A model generated the notes under the pieces. It was given only the letters and a program-made list of their open reading frames with translations, was not told where the DNA came from and searched no databases. Source: an uncultured Fretibacterium sp. (GTDB lineage Bacteria; Synergistota; Synergistia; Synergistales; Aminobacteriaceae). From it: DNA of 8,487 nucleotides. The position numbers and the translations under genes were made by a program. Below are positions 1-6,028 of this stretch, piece by piece (the stretch's first letter is position 1; each line of letters starts with the position of its first letter). The stretch is from NCBI RefSeq assembly GCF_938040765.1, contig NZ_CALIAA010000036.1, forward strand, positions 1 through 8,487, in the 5' to 3' direction.

Positions 1-255
1 AATATGCGCGCCCACCCCGAGCCTCAGCCCTCTTGCGTCCTCGTAATCCTCGATGCAGACATCCTCGTACTTCAAACTCCCGGAAAACCGCTCTGTGCGC
101 ACAGGGTCCAGCGCATGCCCCCTACCATCCATAAAAGAATAGAAGATCTGCACTCCGCAGCTCTTCAGCAGTGTCAGATCGTCTTCATGGGGGAAACGGT
201 TCCCGCGGTACCCCCGCGCAGGGTACGTGATATGAAGCTCGTCCCGTTGCCTCAT
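1..255 (-). CDS. Unidentified partial open frame running off the left edge
   Basis: A minus-strand frame is open from the left edge back through at least position 363. The part downstream of an ATG at 253-255 reads like real protein: mixed charged, aromatic and hydrophobic residues, beginning MRQRDELHITYPARGYRGNR, followed by LTLLKSCGVQIFYSFMDGRG and later LKYEDVCIEDYEDARGL. No stop is reached, so the C-terminus lies outside the window. I do not recognise the family. No Shine-Dalgarno sequence precedes the ATG or an upstream in-frame GTG at 358-360, so the start is uncertain. The frame could be a 5'-truncated or frameshifted remnant. Third codon positions look less GC-rich than in the neighbouring genes, which would fit foreign or decaying DNA. 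The opposite strand is also open here (4-306) but its product is less protein-like. Confidence 0.3.
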   Translation of the reverse strand, partial: MRQRDELHITYPARGYRGNRFPHEDDLTLLKSCGVQIFYSFMDGRGHALDPVRTERFSGSLKYEDVCIEDYEDARGLRLGVGAHI

Positions 256-400
256 CAAAGACAAGTGCGCCGCGTTCTGACGGGGATTTCCTTGTCTGTG
301 CTGTAGTCCCCTGTTGAAAGACCGTCTGTGCCCGTTTCTGAAAGACCCTGTGCCGTGCACTCGAGGCAGCCGGGGCCATCGGTTCCGGGGAGCAACATAG
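256..400. other. Intergenic stretch after the M48 gene, with a short tandem repeat
   Basis: This stretch lies between the protease stop codon at 401-403 and the doubtful frame at the left edge. It holds no recognisable gene, and I see no hairpin with a T-run that would serve as a terminator for the fliS-flgN-protease unit. The only structure is an imperfect tandem duplication at about 314-357, listed separately. Confidence 0.5.
314..357. repeat. Imperfect tandem repeat, period about 24 bases
   Basis: On the plus strand TGAAAGACC occurs at 315-323 and again at 339-347. The similarity continues into CTGTGCCCGT after the first copy and CTGTGCCGTG after the second, with a 2-base and a 1-base gap. 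The two copies lie next to each other just downstream of the M48 gene. This looks like a small local duplication. Its function, if any, is unknown. Confidence 0.6.
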
Positions 401-1549
401 CTATTGAAAATACTTGGCGACGGGATGCTGCCTCCTGGCCCTGTCCAGGGCGGCCATAAGGTTTTTGCGAAGGGTCGGCATGTCGTCCATGTCCGCCGTT
501 CCCTGGGCCAGGAGCTTGTTTCCGATGTAGAGACGGTCGCCCTCGAGCCGGAGGTCGTAGGGGGCGAGCTCCATCTGGAAGTCGCTGTCCAGTCTGGTTC
601 GGACCTGCTCGAGCGCCGCGCGGACCTCCGGCGTCTTCCTGCCGCCCCAGACCGCGTAGCCGTCCAGGGTCAGCTCCGCGCGATTGGGGGTCTCCCGGAA
701 GGCGGTCCGCAGGAGGGCCAGCGAGTGCTTCCGTTCGACCCTGATGTTGCGTTTCCTCAGCTTGTCGAGTGCTGCCTGAAGGCGCTCCCTGGACTCCGGG
801 TGGTCCATGTAGATGCCGTAATCCCGGATCGGCTGCTTCAGCTCCTCGTTCATGAACTTTTCCAGCAGTGTAACCATCCCGCCGGGATGGTATCCCGCGG
901 CGATGAGAACGTCCAGCCCATTGCTGTCCGCCTCCTTCTCGAACTCCATCGTGTAGGAGTTCGTGATCGTCACCTGGGCCACCTGAGCCAGGACGACCGG
1001 GGCCGCCGCTCCACCGCTCAGGAGCATGACGGCAAGCGCCGCAAGGGAGACGGCTTGGGACTTCGCGGCCATCTTCAGCCCGTGGCTGCGGTCCGCGTGG
1101 GTCATTTCGTGGGCCATGACCGCCGCTATCTCGGAATCGGTCTTGAGGAGGTCGAGGATGCCCGAGGTGAAGAAGATGAAGCCGCCGGGCAGGCAGAAGG
1201 CGTTGAGCGCCTCGGTCTTGACGATGCGGATCTCATAGGGGATGCGGCGCTCCATGTGGGGTTCGAGGCGGTTCAGGATCATCCGAAGGCGCGCGAGACG
1301 GGCGGGGTCCGCCTCCAGGGGCCAGCTCTTCTCGATCTCCGCCAACGCCTTCTGGCCGATCTTTCGTTCCTTCTCCAGCCCAGGGCCGGCGCCGTCGTCC
1401 TTGGGCTTCTTGTCTGCGGAGACGGGCGGGCGGGCGGGCTTTCGGGCCGCAGCCTCCGATGGGCGCGGAAGAATCGGGGAAAGATTTACGATAAAGACGA
1501 GAAGAAGCATTGCTCCCACTCGTCTCATTCCGCTTTTGCTAAGGGACAA
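401..1549 (-). CDS. Secreted M48-family zinc metalloprotease (BepA/YfgC-like)
   Basis: A 382-residue protein. Residues 1-34 form a signal peptide: Arg 9-10, a hydrophobic core at about 12-27 and a likely Ala-rich cleavage site near 31-35. A Lys/Pro-rich linker of about 20 residues follows, so the enzyme should be exported. The M48 signature is complete: HEMTH at 147-151, and EKEAD at 204-208, where Glu206 is the expected third zinc ligand. A hydrophobic pair of segments at about 165-197 lies between them, as in BepA-type peptidases. His250 in a DHPESRERL motif matches the position of the extra histidine that can gate the zinc in BepA. Residues from about 275 to 382 form a C-terminal region I cannot assign. 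The chosen start is TTG at 1547-1549, with GGAGGG about 7 bases upstream. An ATG at 1526-1528 has no good Shine-Dalgarno sequence and would shorten the signal peptide. The gene overlaps flgN by 11 bases. Family and export are clear; the substrate is unknown. Confidence 0.9.
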   Translation of the reverse strand: MSLSKSGMRRVGAMLLLVFIVNLSPILPRPSEAAARKPARPPVSADKKPKDDGAGPGLEKERKIGQKALAEIEKSWPLEADPARLARLRMILNRLEPHMERRIPYEIRIVKTEALNAFCLPGGFIFFTSGILDLLKTDSEIAAVMAHEMTHADRSHGLKMAAKSQAVSLAALAVMLLSGGAAAPVVLAQVAQVTITNSYTMEFEKEADSNGLDVLIAAGYHPGGMVTLLEKFMNEELKQPIRDYGIYMDHPESRERLQAALDKLRKRNIRVERKHSLALLRTAFRETPNRAELTLDGYAVWGGRKTPEVRAALEQVRTRLDSDFQMELAPYDLRLEGDRLYIGNKLLAQGTADMDDMPTLRKNLMAALDRARRQHPVAKYFQ

Positions 1550-2012
1550 AGGTGTTCCCTCCCATCTTGGTGTATCCGATGACGGCCTCCCGGCCCCGCG
1601 TCATGGACGCGAGTTTCTCGCGCAGCCCGGCAATGTGCCGCTCCAGCTCTTTCTGAGCGCCGGCCTCGGCCCTCGTGAGCTCCTCTGCGGCCGCCCGGGT
1701 CTCCTGAAGGGCCTGGGAGAGCTCGCCGGAATGAGCCTCGGGAAGGGACGCAAGGAGCCGATCCCAGAAGCCGTCCGCACCGCGCGTACCCCGAAGCCCC
1801 GAATCGGAGAGGGCGTCCTGCCAGGAGTCCACGAGGAGCTGCAGCCGGGAGATGACCGCATCCTTCTCCTGAAGGATGTTCAGGAGCTCCTCCATGTCCT
1901 CGTTGAGGACGATGGCCTCGAGTTCGCGCGAGACCAGCGCCCTCAGGGAGCGGTAGAGGCCCAGTTCCTCGGAGAGCAGGTTCTTGAGCCTGGCCGGAAG
2001 ATCACCCCGCAA
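1539..2012 (-). CDS. flgN: FlgN-family flagellar type III export chaperone
   Basis: A 157-residue, mostly helical protein. FlgN chaperones bind the hook-filament junction proteins FlgK and FlgL in the cytoplasm and pilot them to the flagellar export gate. The N-terminal two thirds has the family pattern: heptad-like helices with EELGLYRSLRALVSRELEAI at 15-34, then a short D(M)EELLNILQEKDAVISRL segment at 39-57 resembling the conserved family core. A second long amphipathic helix spans about 95-138, and the protein ends in GGNTFVP. Sequence conservation in this family is weak, so the position directly after fliS is an important part of the case. The start is TTG at 2010-2012, with GGAGG 8 bases upstream. 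It overlaps the end of fliS by 11 bases, and its own end overlaps the protease gene by 11 bases, so translational coupling is likely. Confidence 0.75.
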   Translation of the reverse strand: MRGDLPARLKNLLSEELGLYRSLRALVSRELEAIVLNEDMEELLNILQEKDAVISRLQLLVDSWQDALSDSGLRGTRGADGFWDRLLASLPEAHSGELSQALQETRAAAEELTRAEAGAQKELERHIAGLREKLASMTRGREAVIGYTKMGGNTFVP

Positions 2013-2547
2013 GGTTCAGGCCTCCGGCCTTCTGAGACGCCGGCTTGGGGGCTGACGGGGCGGGGGCTGCGGGGTTCCGGGGCGCGTCCTGCTTAAGCGC
2101 GGAGAGGGCGTTCCGCAAATCCTCGTCCTCGGGATGGGCCTCCTGATAGTCCTTGAGGAGCTTCATCAGGGCCTCCTCCCAGGTGCTCTTGAGCTCCTCC
2201 AGCATGGTGCGGACGGTGCGGACGTTCTCCGGGAGCTTTTTGACGTTCGCCTCCACAAGGAGCTGGTACATGTAGTCGTAAAGGCGCATCAGGTTCTGGG
2301 CCATGTCTCCGCCCCTGGTGGTGTTGAGGGTGACCATCAGCTCCCGGATGACGTCCTGGGCCCGGATGATCTCGCGGTTGGCGAGGTCTATGTCCTGCGG
2401 GTGCCCGTCCCCCTCCTCCAAAGCGGTCTCCGCGAGGCGGCAGGAACGTATGCCGATATCGTAGGTGATCAGCAACAGCTGCTCCTTGGTGGCCGTCGAT
2501 ATCTGGGTCGCCTGATAGGCGAACTGCGCGCTGCTCTTGTTTTCCAT
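2002..2547 (-). CDS. fliS: FliS flagellin export chaperone with extended C-terminus
   Basis: FliS binds the C-terminus of flagellin in the cytoplasm, prevents premature polymerisation and delivers it to the FlhA export platform. The family pattern is clear: Tyr11 and ISTATKEQLLLITYDIGIR at 16-34, the helix NREIIRAQDVIREL at 57-70, GGDMAQNLMRLYDYMYQLL at 79-97, and the closing LEELKSTWEEAL at 116-127. The family is usually about 130 residues. This protein has 181, because an acidic stretch (about 136-155) and an Ala/Pro-rich tail ending GGLNLAG follow the core. The ATG at 2545-2547 is chosen because AGGAGGGG lies 9 bases upstream. An in-frame ATG at 2554-2556 would abut that ribosome binding site directly. 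The gene is first in the unit, behind a sigma-28-like promoter. Confidence 0.93.
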   Translation of the reverse strand: MENKSSAQFAYQATQISTATKEQLLLITYDIGIRSCRLAETALEEGDGHPQDIDLANREIIRAQDVIRELMVTLNTTRGGDMAQNLMRLYDYMYQLLVEANVKKLPENVRTVRTMLEELKSTWEEALMKLLKDYQEAHPEDEDLRNALSALKQDAPRNPAAPAPSAPKPASQKAGGLNLAG

Positions 2548-2556
2548 GAAAAGCAT

Positions 2557-2564
2557 CCCCTCCT
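2557..2564 (-). promoter_or_regulatory. Ribosome binding site that fixes the fliS start
   Basis: AGGAGGGG on the minus strand, 9 bases before the ATG at 2545-2547. It abuts the alternative upstream ATG at 2554-2556, which makes that start unlikely. Confidence 0.75.
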
Positions 2565-2572
2565 ATGCTCTA

Positions 2573-2599
2573 TTTTCGGCCGATCGGGGAAAAACTTTT
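2573..2599 (-). promoter_or_regulatory. Sigma-28 (FliA/SigD)-type flagellar promoter for fliS
   Basis: On the minus strand AAAAGTTT (2592-2599) is followed by exactly 11 bases and then GCCGAAAA (2573-2580). The enterobacterial sigma-28 consensus is TAAAGTTT, 11 bases, GCCGATAA, so each half matches at 7 of 8 positions with ideal spacing. Transcription would start near 2566 and give a very short leader that begins close to the fliS ribosome binding site. The promoter lies immediately after the trxB terminator and before a flagellar gene, which supports the call. FliS as a late, sigma-28-dependent gene agrees with established flagellar regulation. Confidence 0.8.
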
Positions 2600-2618
2600 G
2601 CCGGCGGCGGTCCTTCGT

Positions 2619-2664
2619 AAAAAAACGCGGCGGCCCCGCCCTGAAGGGTGGAAACGCCGCGTTT
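2619..2664 (-). terminator. Rho-independent terminator of trxB
   Basis: Minus-strand AAACGCGGCG (2655-2664) pairs perfectly with CGCCGCGTTT (2623-2632). A T-run follows, seven T in all at 2619-2625 including three in the stem. The interior can form a smaller hairpin from CCCT and AGGG. The upstream arm also belongs to an alternative 7-bp hairpin, GGAAACG with CGTTTCC and a 3-base loop. The terminator lies 21 bases after the trxB stop codon and insulates the flagellar unit from trxB. Confidence 0.88.
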
Positions 2665-2685
2665 CCTCTCGGGGTGGAGACGGAG

Positions 2686-3876
2686 CTAGGCGAGGGCCTT
2701 CTGGACGTCGGCCTCGGAGGCTACGGTCGTGACCTTCGCGACCGCGCCCTTGCGAAGCTCCACCAGGGCGGGCATCTTGGCCGAGAGCTCCAGCTTCTCG
2801 GTCATGCGGGCATTGCGGTAGCCGTCGATGAGGGGGATCTTGACGCCCTTCGCCTTGGCGGCGTCCTCGACGGCCTTCAGAAGCTTGACCTGCTTCTCGT
2901 CGATGCTGGAGTAGAAGAAGGCGGTGACGCTCTCGGGCTCCAGGAGGGTCGTGCGCAGGTGGAGCTGCTCGTTGATGTAGGCGGAGGCGGCCATGGCGGC
3001 GATGGCGCCGTCGGAGGCGGCGGTGATGACCTGGCGCAGGTGCTTGCTGCACACGTCGCCCGCGGCGAAGATGCCCTCGACGGAGGTCTCCATGTGCTCG
3101 TTGACCAGGATCCAACCGCCCTTCTCGGCCTTGACGAGCCCCCTCACGCAGTCGTCGTCCGGCGTCTGGCCGACGAACATGAAGACGCCCGCAACCTTGA
3201 GGTTGGAGAACTCGCCCGTCTTCACGTTCTTGAGCACCAGGTTCTCCACGATGCCGTCTCCCTCGATGCGCTCCACGACGCTGTTCCAGACGGGGACGAT
3301 CTTGGGGTTGGACATCGCGTGCTCGATGGCCGCACGGTCGGCGCGGAACTCGTCGCGGCGGTGGATGATGTAGACCTTGGAGGCGAACTTCGTGAGGTAG
3401 ACGCCCTCCTCGACGGCGGTGTTGCCGCCGCCGACGACCGCGACCTCCTCACCTTCGTAGAAGGCCCCGTCGCAGACGGCGCAAAAGCTGACGCCCTGGC
3501 CGATGTGCTCGGCCTCGCCCTCGCAGCCCAGGCGGCGGAAGTGCGCGCCCGTCGCGACGACGATGGCCTCGGCCTCGATGTCGCCCTTGTCGGTGACCAC
3601 GATCTTCTTGCCGTCGCGCAGCTCCACCTTCTTGACGTCCGCGATGCGGATCTCCGTGTTGAACTTCAGAGCGTGCTCACGGAACATGTTGCCCAGCTCG
3701 GGGCCCGTGGCGTGCTGGACGCCGGGCCAGTTCTCGATCTCGTCCGTGATGTTGATCTGGCCGCCGGTCGCCCCCTTCTCCAGCAGCAGAACGTCGAGAC
3801 CCGAACGGCGCCCGTAGATGGCGGCCGTCATTCCCGCAGGGCCGGCTCCGATGATGACAAGCTCTCTCTTCTCCAT
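2686..3876 (-). CDS. trxB: Thioredoxin reductase with C-terminal thioredoxin-like domain
   Basis: A cytoplasmic FAD enzyme that passes electrons from NADPH to thioredoxin. The reductase core covers about residues 1-305: FAD-binding GAGPAG at 10-15, the redox disulfide CAVCD at 132-136, nucleotide-binding GGGNTA at 149-154, HRRDEFR at 172-178 typical of NADPH users, and the second FAD contact GIFAAGDV at 268-275. Ordinary TrxB proteins are about 310-320 residues; this one has 396. The extra residues (about 315-396) have a thioredoxin-like order: a strand VTAFFYSS, a helix, then KMPALVELRKG at 367-377, which resembles the cis-proline region of thioredoxin. The stretch where CxxC is expected reads SSIDEKQ, and this domain has no cysteine. 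The start ATG has AAAGGAGAA upstream. The gene sits alone, with a 182-base gap before it and a strong terminator after it. Confidence 0.93.
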   Translation of the reverse strand: MEKRELVIIGAGPAGMTAAIYGRRSGLDVLLLEKGATGGQINITDEIENWPGVQHATGPELGNMFREHALKFNTEIRIADVKKVELRDGKKIVVTDKGDIEAEAIVVATGAHFRRLGCEGEAEHIGQGVSFCAVCDGAFYEGEEVAVVGGGNTAVEEGVYLTKFASKVYIIHRRDEFRADRAAIEHAMSNPKIVPVWNSVVERIEGDGIVENLVLKNVKTGEFSNLKVAGVFMFVGQTPDDDCVRGLVKAEKGGWILVNEHMETSVEGIFAAGDVCSKHLRQVITAASDGAIAAMAASAYINEQLHLRTTLLEPESVTAFFYSSIDEKQVKLLKAVEDAAKAKGVKIPLIDGYRNARMTEKLELSAKMPALVELRKGAVAKVTTVASEADVQKALA

Positions 3877-4058
3877 GATGCATCTTCTCCTTTGAAATAT
3901 AAATGGTGAAACGTAAAATGGATGTATTTTCCGTTCCCTTCAAATACTCAAAGCAAGAGTGGGCTCAGACTCTTCATGTTCCCCAATTCCCCGGCCCCAA
4001 AAAATCGTCGGTCCCACGTCGGGGTGCATGGAGGAAAACGAAACTTCGACCGCCTCCA
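3877..4058 (-). promoter_or_regulatory. AT-richer trxB upstream region, probable promoter
   Basis: This 182-base gap between the prmC stop and the trxB start becomes clearly AT-richer from about 3960 down to 3880, against very GC-rich surroundings. That is typical of a promoter. TATATT just upstream of the ribosome binding site (about 3900) resembles a -10 box but has no fitting -35. TTGAGT and TTGAAG at about 3940-3955 are possible -35 boxes without a good partner, so I name no exact promoter. No clear rho-independent terminator follows prmC; a T6 run lies near 4003-4008 but lacks a strong stem. Confidence 0.35.
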
Positions 4059-4059
4059 T
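4028..4059. repeat. Inverted repeat just after prmC
   Basis: ATGGAGG (4028-4034) and CCTCCAT (4053-4059) are perfect 7-base inverted arms separated by 18 bases. The second arm touches the prmC stop codon. In the prmC transcript this can fold as a hairpin, with a weak inner stem from CGA and TCG. No T-run follows directly, so it is not a standard terminator. It may stabilise the 3' end or act as a weak attenuator before trxB. Confidence 0.4.
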
Positions 4060-4931
4060 TATCCCCGATATCGCCAGGCCATGCAACGAGGAATTGCGGA
4101 AAAATCGAGGACGCTGCGGAGAAAGTCGAACTTGGAGGAATGTCCCTTCATCCGCTCCGCCTGATGCGCGTCCCCCATCTCCAGCAGCAGGAGCCCTCCC
4201 GGCTTCAGCCAGAGGGGCGCGGCCCCGAAGAGCGCGCGGTAGCAGTCCATGCCGTCCGCACCGCCGTCGAGGGCCATGCGGGGCTCGAAGTCCCGCACGT
4301 CCCGCATGAGCCCGCCTACGGCCTCCGTCGGAATGTAGGGGGGATTGCTGACGACCAGGTCGCACTCTGCCCCGACGGGCAGATCCCCGGGCGTTCGGGA
4401 ATGGATCAGAAGAGCCCGCCCGAGAAGCCCCAGGCGCCGGAGGTTGCGCCAGGCGCAGGAGAGGGCCTTCGGGTTCCTCTCGGCCAGGAACCCGAAGGCC
4501 CGCGGCCGTTCCAGCAGAATCGAGGCGGCGATGCAGCCGCTGCCCGTCCCCCAGTCCATGAAGACGAAGCCGTCGTCGGGGAGGAGGGAGAGGGCGAGGT
4601 CCACGAGGAGCTCCGTCTCCGGACGCGGGACGAGCACCCCGGGCCCGACCTCAAGCTCCAGGTCCCGGAACGGGGCGCTGCCCAGGATGTACTGGATCGG
4701 CTCGCCGTTCTCGCGGCGGTGAAGCTCGAGCTCGAGGCGTTTTTGCGCCGCCTCGTCCAAGGGGCTGTCCTGATGGGCCAGGAGCGCGGCGGCGGAAAGC
4801 CCCGAGGCGTGGCACAGCAGCCAGTCCGCCTCCTGAGCTGCGTTTTGAATGCCGGCCTGGGACAGGCGTTCCCGCGCCGCCGACCGGAGGGCTCGAAGGG
4901 GGGGAGCGGCGACGTTGGCGGAGAGGGGCAT
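4059..4931 (-). CDS. prmC: Peptide chain release factor N5-glutamine methyltransferase
   Basis: PrmC (HemK) transfers a methyl group from S-adenosylmethionine to the glutamine of the GGQ motif in release factors, which raises termination efficiency. The protein has 290 residues, close to the usual 280. The N-terminal helical domain covers about 1-90 and includes the typical GEPIQYILG at 76-84. Then follow VPRPETELL at 101-109, the SAM-binding DWGTGSG at 126-132, an acidic Glu151 where the ribose-contacting acidic residue is expected, and the catalytic NPPY at 196-199, the hallmark of amide-nitrogen methyltransferases. The ATG is 7 bases after the prfA stop, with GAGGGG close upstream. Enzyme and substrate are thus encoded side by side and probably on one mRNA, an arrangement common in bacteria. 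Confidence 0.95.
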   Translation of the reverse strand: MPLSANVAAPPLRALRSAARERLSQAGIQNAAQEADWLLCHASGLSAAALLAHQDSPLDEAAQKRLELELHRRENGEPIQYILGSAPFRDLELEVGPGVLVPRPETELLVDLALSLLPDDGFVFMDWGTGSGCIAASILLERPRAFGFLAERNPKALSCAWRNLRRLGLLGRALLIHSRTPGDLPVGAECDLVVSNPPYIPTEAVGGLMRDVRDFEPRMALDGGADGMDCYRALFGAAPLWLKPGGLLLLEMGDAHQAERMKGHSSKFDFLRSVLDFSAIPRCMAWRYRG

Positions 4932-4938
4932 CTGCCCC

Positions 4939-6012
4939 TCAGCCCTCCATGTGCTGCAGCTTTTCCGTCTGGTCCGCCAGGGTCATCGCGTCCATCATCT
5001 CGTAGAGGTCGCCGTCCAGGTAGGCGTCAAGCCTGTAGAGGGTGAGGTTGATGCGGTGGTCCGTGATGCGGTTCTGCGGAAAGTTGTAGGTGCGTATCCT
5101 CTCCGAACGATCGCCGGACCCGATCTGTCCGCGCCGCTCCGACGCCTGCTCCGACGTCTGCTTCTGCAGCTCGAGGTCGTAGAGCTTCGTCCTGAGGTAG
5201 GCCATGGCCTTGGCCCGGTTCTTGATCTGAGACCGCTCGTCCTGGCAGGTGACGACGATTCCCGTCGGAAGGTGGGTGATGCGGACCGCGGAGTCCGTCA
5301 TGTTGACGTGCTGCCCCCCCGCGCCGCTCGACCGGTAGGTGTCGATTTTCAGGTCCTCCGTGCGGATGTCGACCTCGACGTCGTCCACCTCGGGCAGGAC
5401 GGCCACCGTAGCCGCGGAGGTGTGGATGCGCCCGCTGGCCTCCGTCACGGGGACCCTCTGGACGCGGTGCACCCCGCTCTCGAACTTGAGCTTGCTGTAG
5501 GCCCCGTTGCTGTCGATGCGGAACGTAATCTCCTTGTACCCTCCGATGCCGGTCTCGTTGCTGTCGATGACCTCCATCTTCCAGCGCTGCCGCTCGCAGA
5601 AGCGGTTGTACATCCGGTAGAGGTCGGCGGCGAAGAGAGCGGCCTCCTCGCCGCCCGTCCCAGCGCGGACCTCCACGACGACGCTCTTTTCGTCGTTGGG
5701 GTCCCTGGGCAGGAGCAGCAGCTTCAGTTCGGCCGTGAAGCCCTCGACCTTCGGCTCGAGCGCATCCAGCTCGTCCCGCGCCAGGGCCTCCATCTCGGGG
5801 TCTCCGGCCTTGAGCAGCTCGCGCGCCTCCTCGATGCCGGCGAGGGTGGCCCGGTCCTCGCGGTATTTTTCACCCACCGGCTCGAGCTGCGCCCGCCGCT
5901 TTCCCAGGGTTTGAAGCTCCCTGGGGTCCGAGGCCACGGCAGGGTCGGACATCCTGCGCTCGATCTCCATAAAATCCTGTTCCAAAGCCCTCAGCTTGGG
6001 TTCGATATCCAT
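4939..6012 (-). CDS. prfA: Peptide chain release factor 1
   Basis: RF1 recognises UAA and UAG in the ribosomal A site and triggers peptide release. With the ATG at 6010-6012 the protein has 357 residues, the usual length. PVT at 188-190 is the RF1-type tripeptide that reads the stop codon; RF2 has SPF. GGQ at 232-234, within SSGAGGQHVN, is the catalytic loop that reaches the peptidyl-transferase centre, and its glutamine is the PrmC substrate. The N-terminal helical domain and the GTGGEEAALFA segment at about 118-128 are also conserved. An in-frame GTG at 6019-6021 would add three residues, but GGAG lies only 1 base before it; GGAG is about 10 bases before the ATG, which I prefer. The gene follows the DUF1385 gene by 16 bases. 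Confidence 0.97.
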   Translation of the reverse strand: MDIEPKLRALEQDFMEIERRMSDPAVASDPRELQTLGKRRAQLEPVGEKYREDRATLAGIEEARELLKAGDPEMEALARDELDALEPKVEGFTAELKLLLLPRDPNDEKSVVVEVRAGTGGEEAALFAADLYRMYNRFCERQRWKMEVIDSNETGIGGYKEITFRIDSNGAYSKLKFESGVHRVQRVPVTEASGRIHTSAATVAVLPEVDDVEVDIRTEDLKIDTYRSSGAGGQHVNMTDSAVRITHLPTGIVVTCQDERSQIKNRAKAMAYLRTKLYDLELQKQTSEQASERRGQIGSGDRSERIRTYNFPQNRITDHRINLTLYRLDAYLDGDLYEMMDAMTLADQTEKLQHMEG

Positions 6013-6028
6013 TGAAGTCACGCTCCGT

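Noticed and set aside
404..1582. A 392-codon plus-strand open frame
   Set aside because: Antisense shadow of the M48 gene, which carries a signal peptide and a complete zinc site.
2134..3909. A 591-codon plus-strand open frame
   Set aside because: It lies antisense to fliS and trxB, which have unmistakable family motifs. Its product is a Leu/Asp/Val/Gly-rich sequence of the kind produced by the complement of GC-rich codons, without recognisable domains.
3995..4025. T6 run after two CCGACG copies downstream of prmC, as a terminator
   Set aside because: The copies are direct, not inverted, and the best stem before the T-run is only about three base pairs.
3903..5045. A 380-codon plus-strand frame over the prmC region
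   Set aside because: Antisense to prmC. Low-complexity Arg/Gly/Pro composition.
4849..6015. A 388-codon plus-strand open frame
   Set aside because: Antisense shadow of prfA, whose PVT and GGQ motifs are intact.
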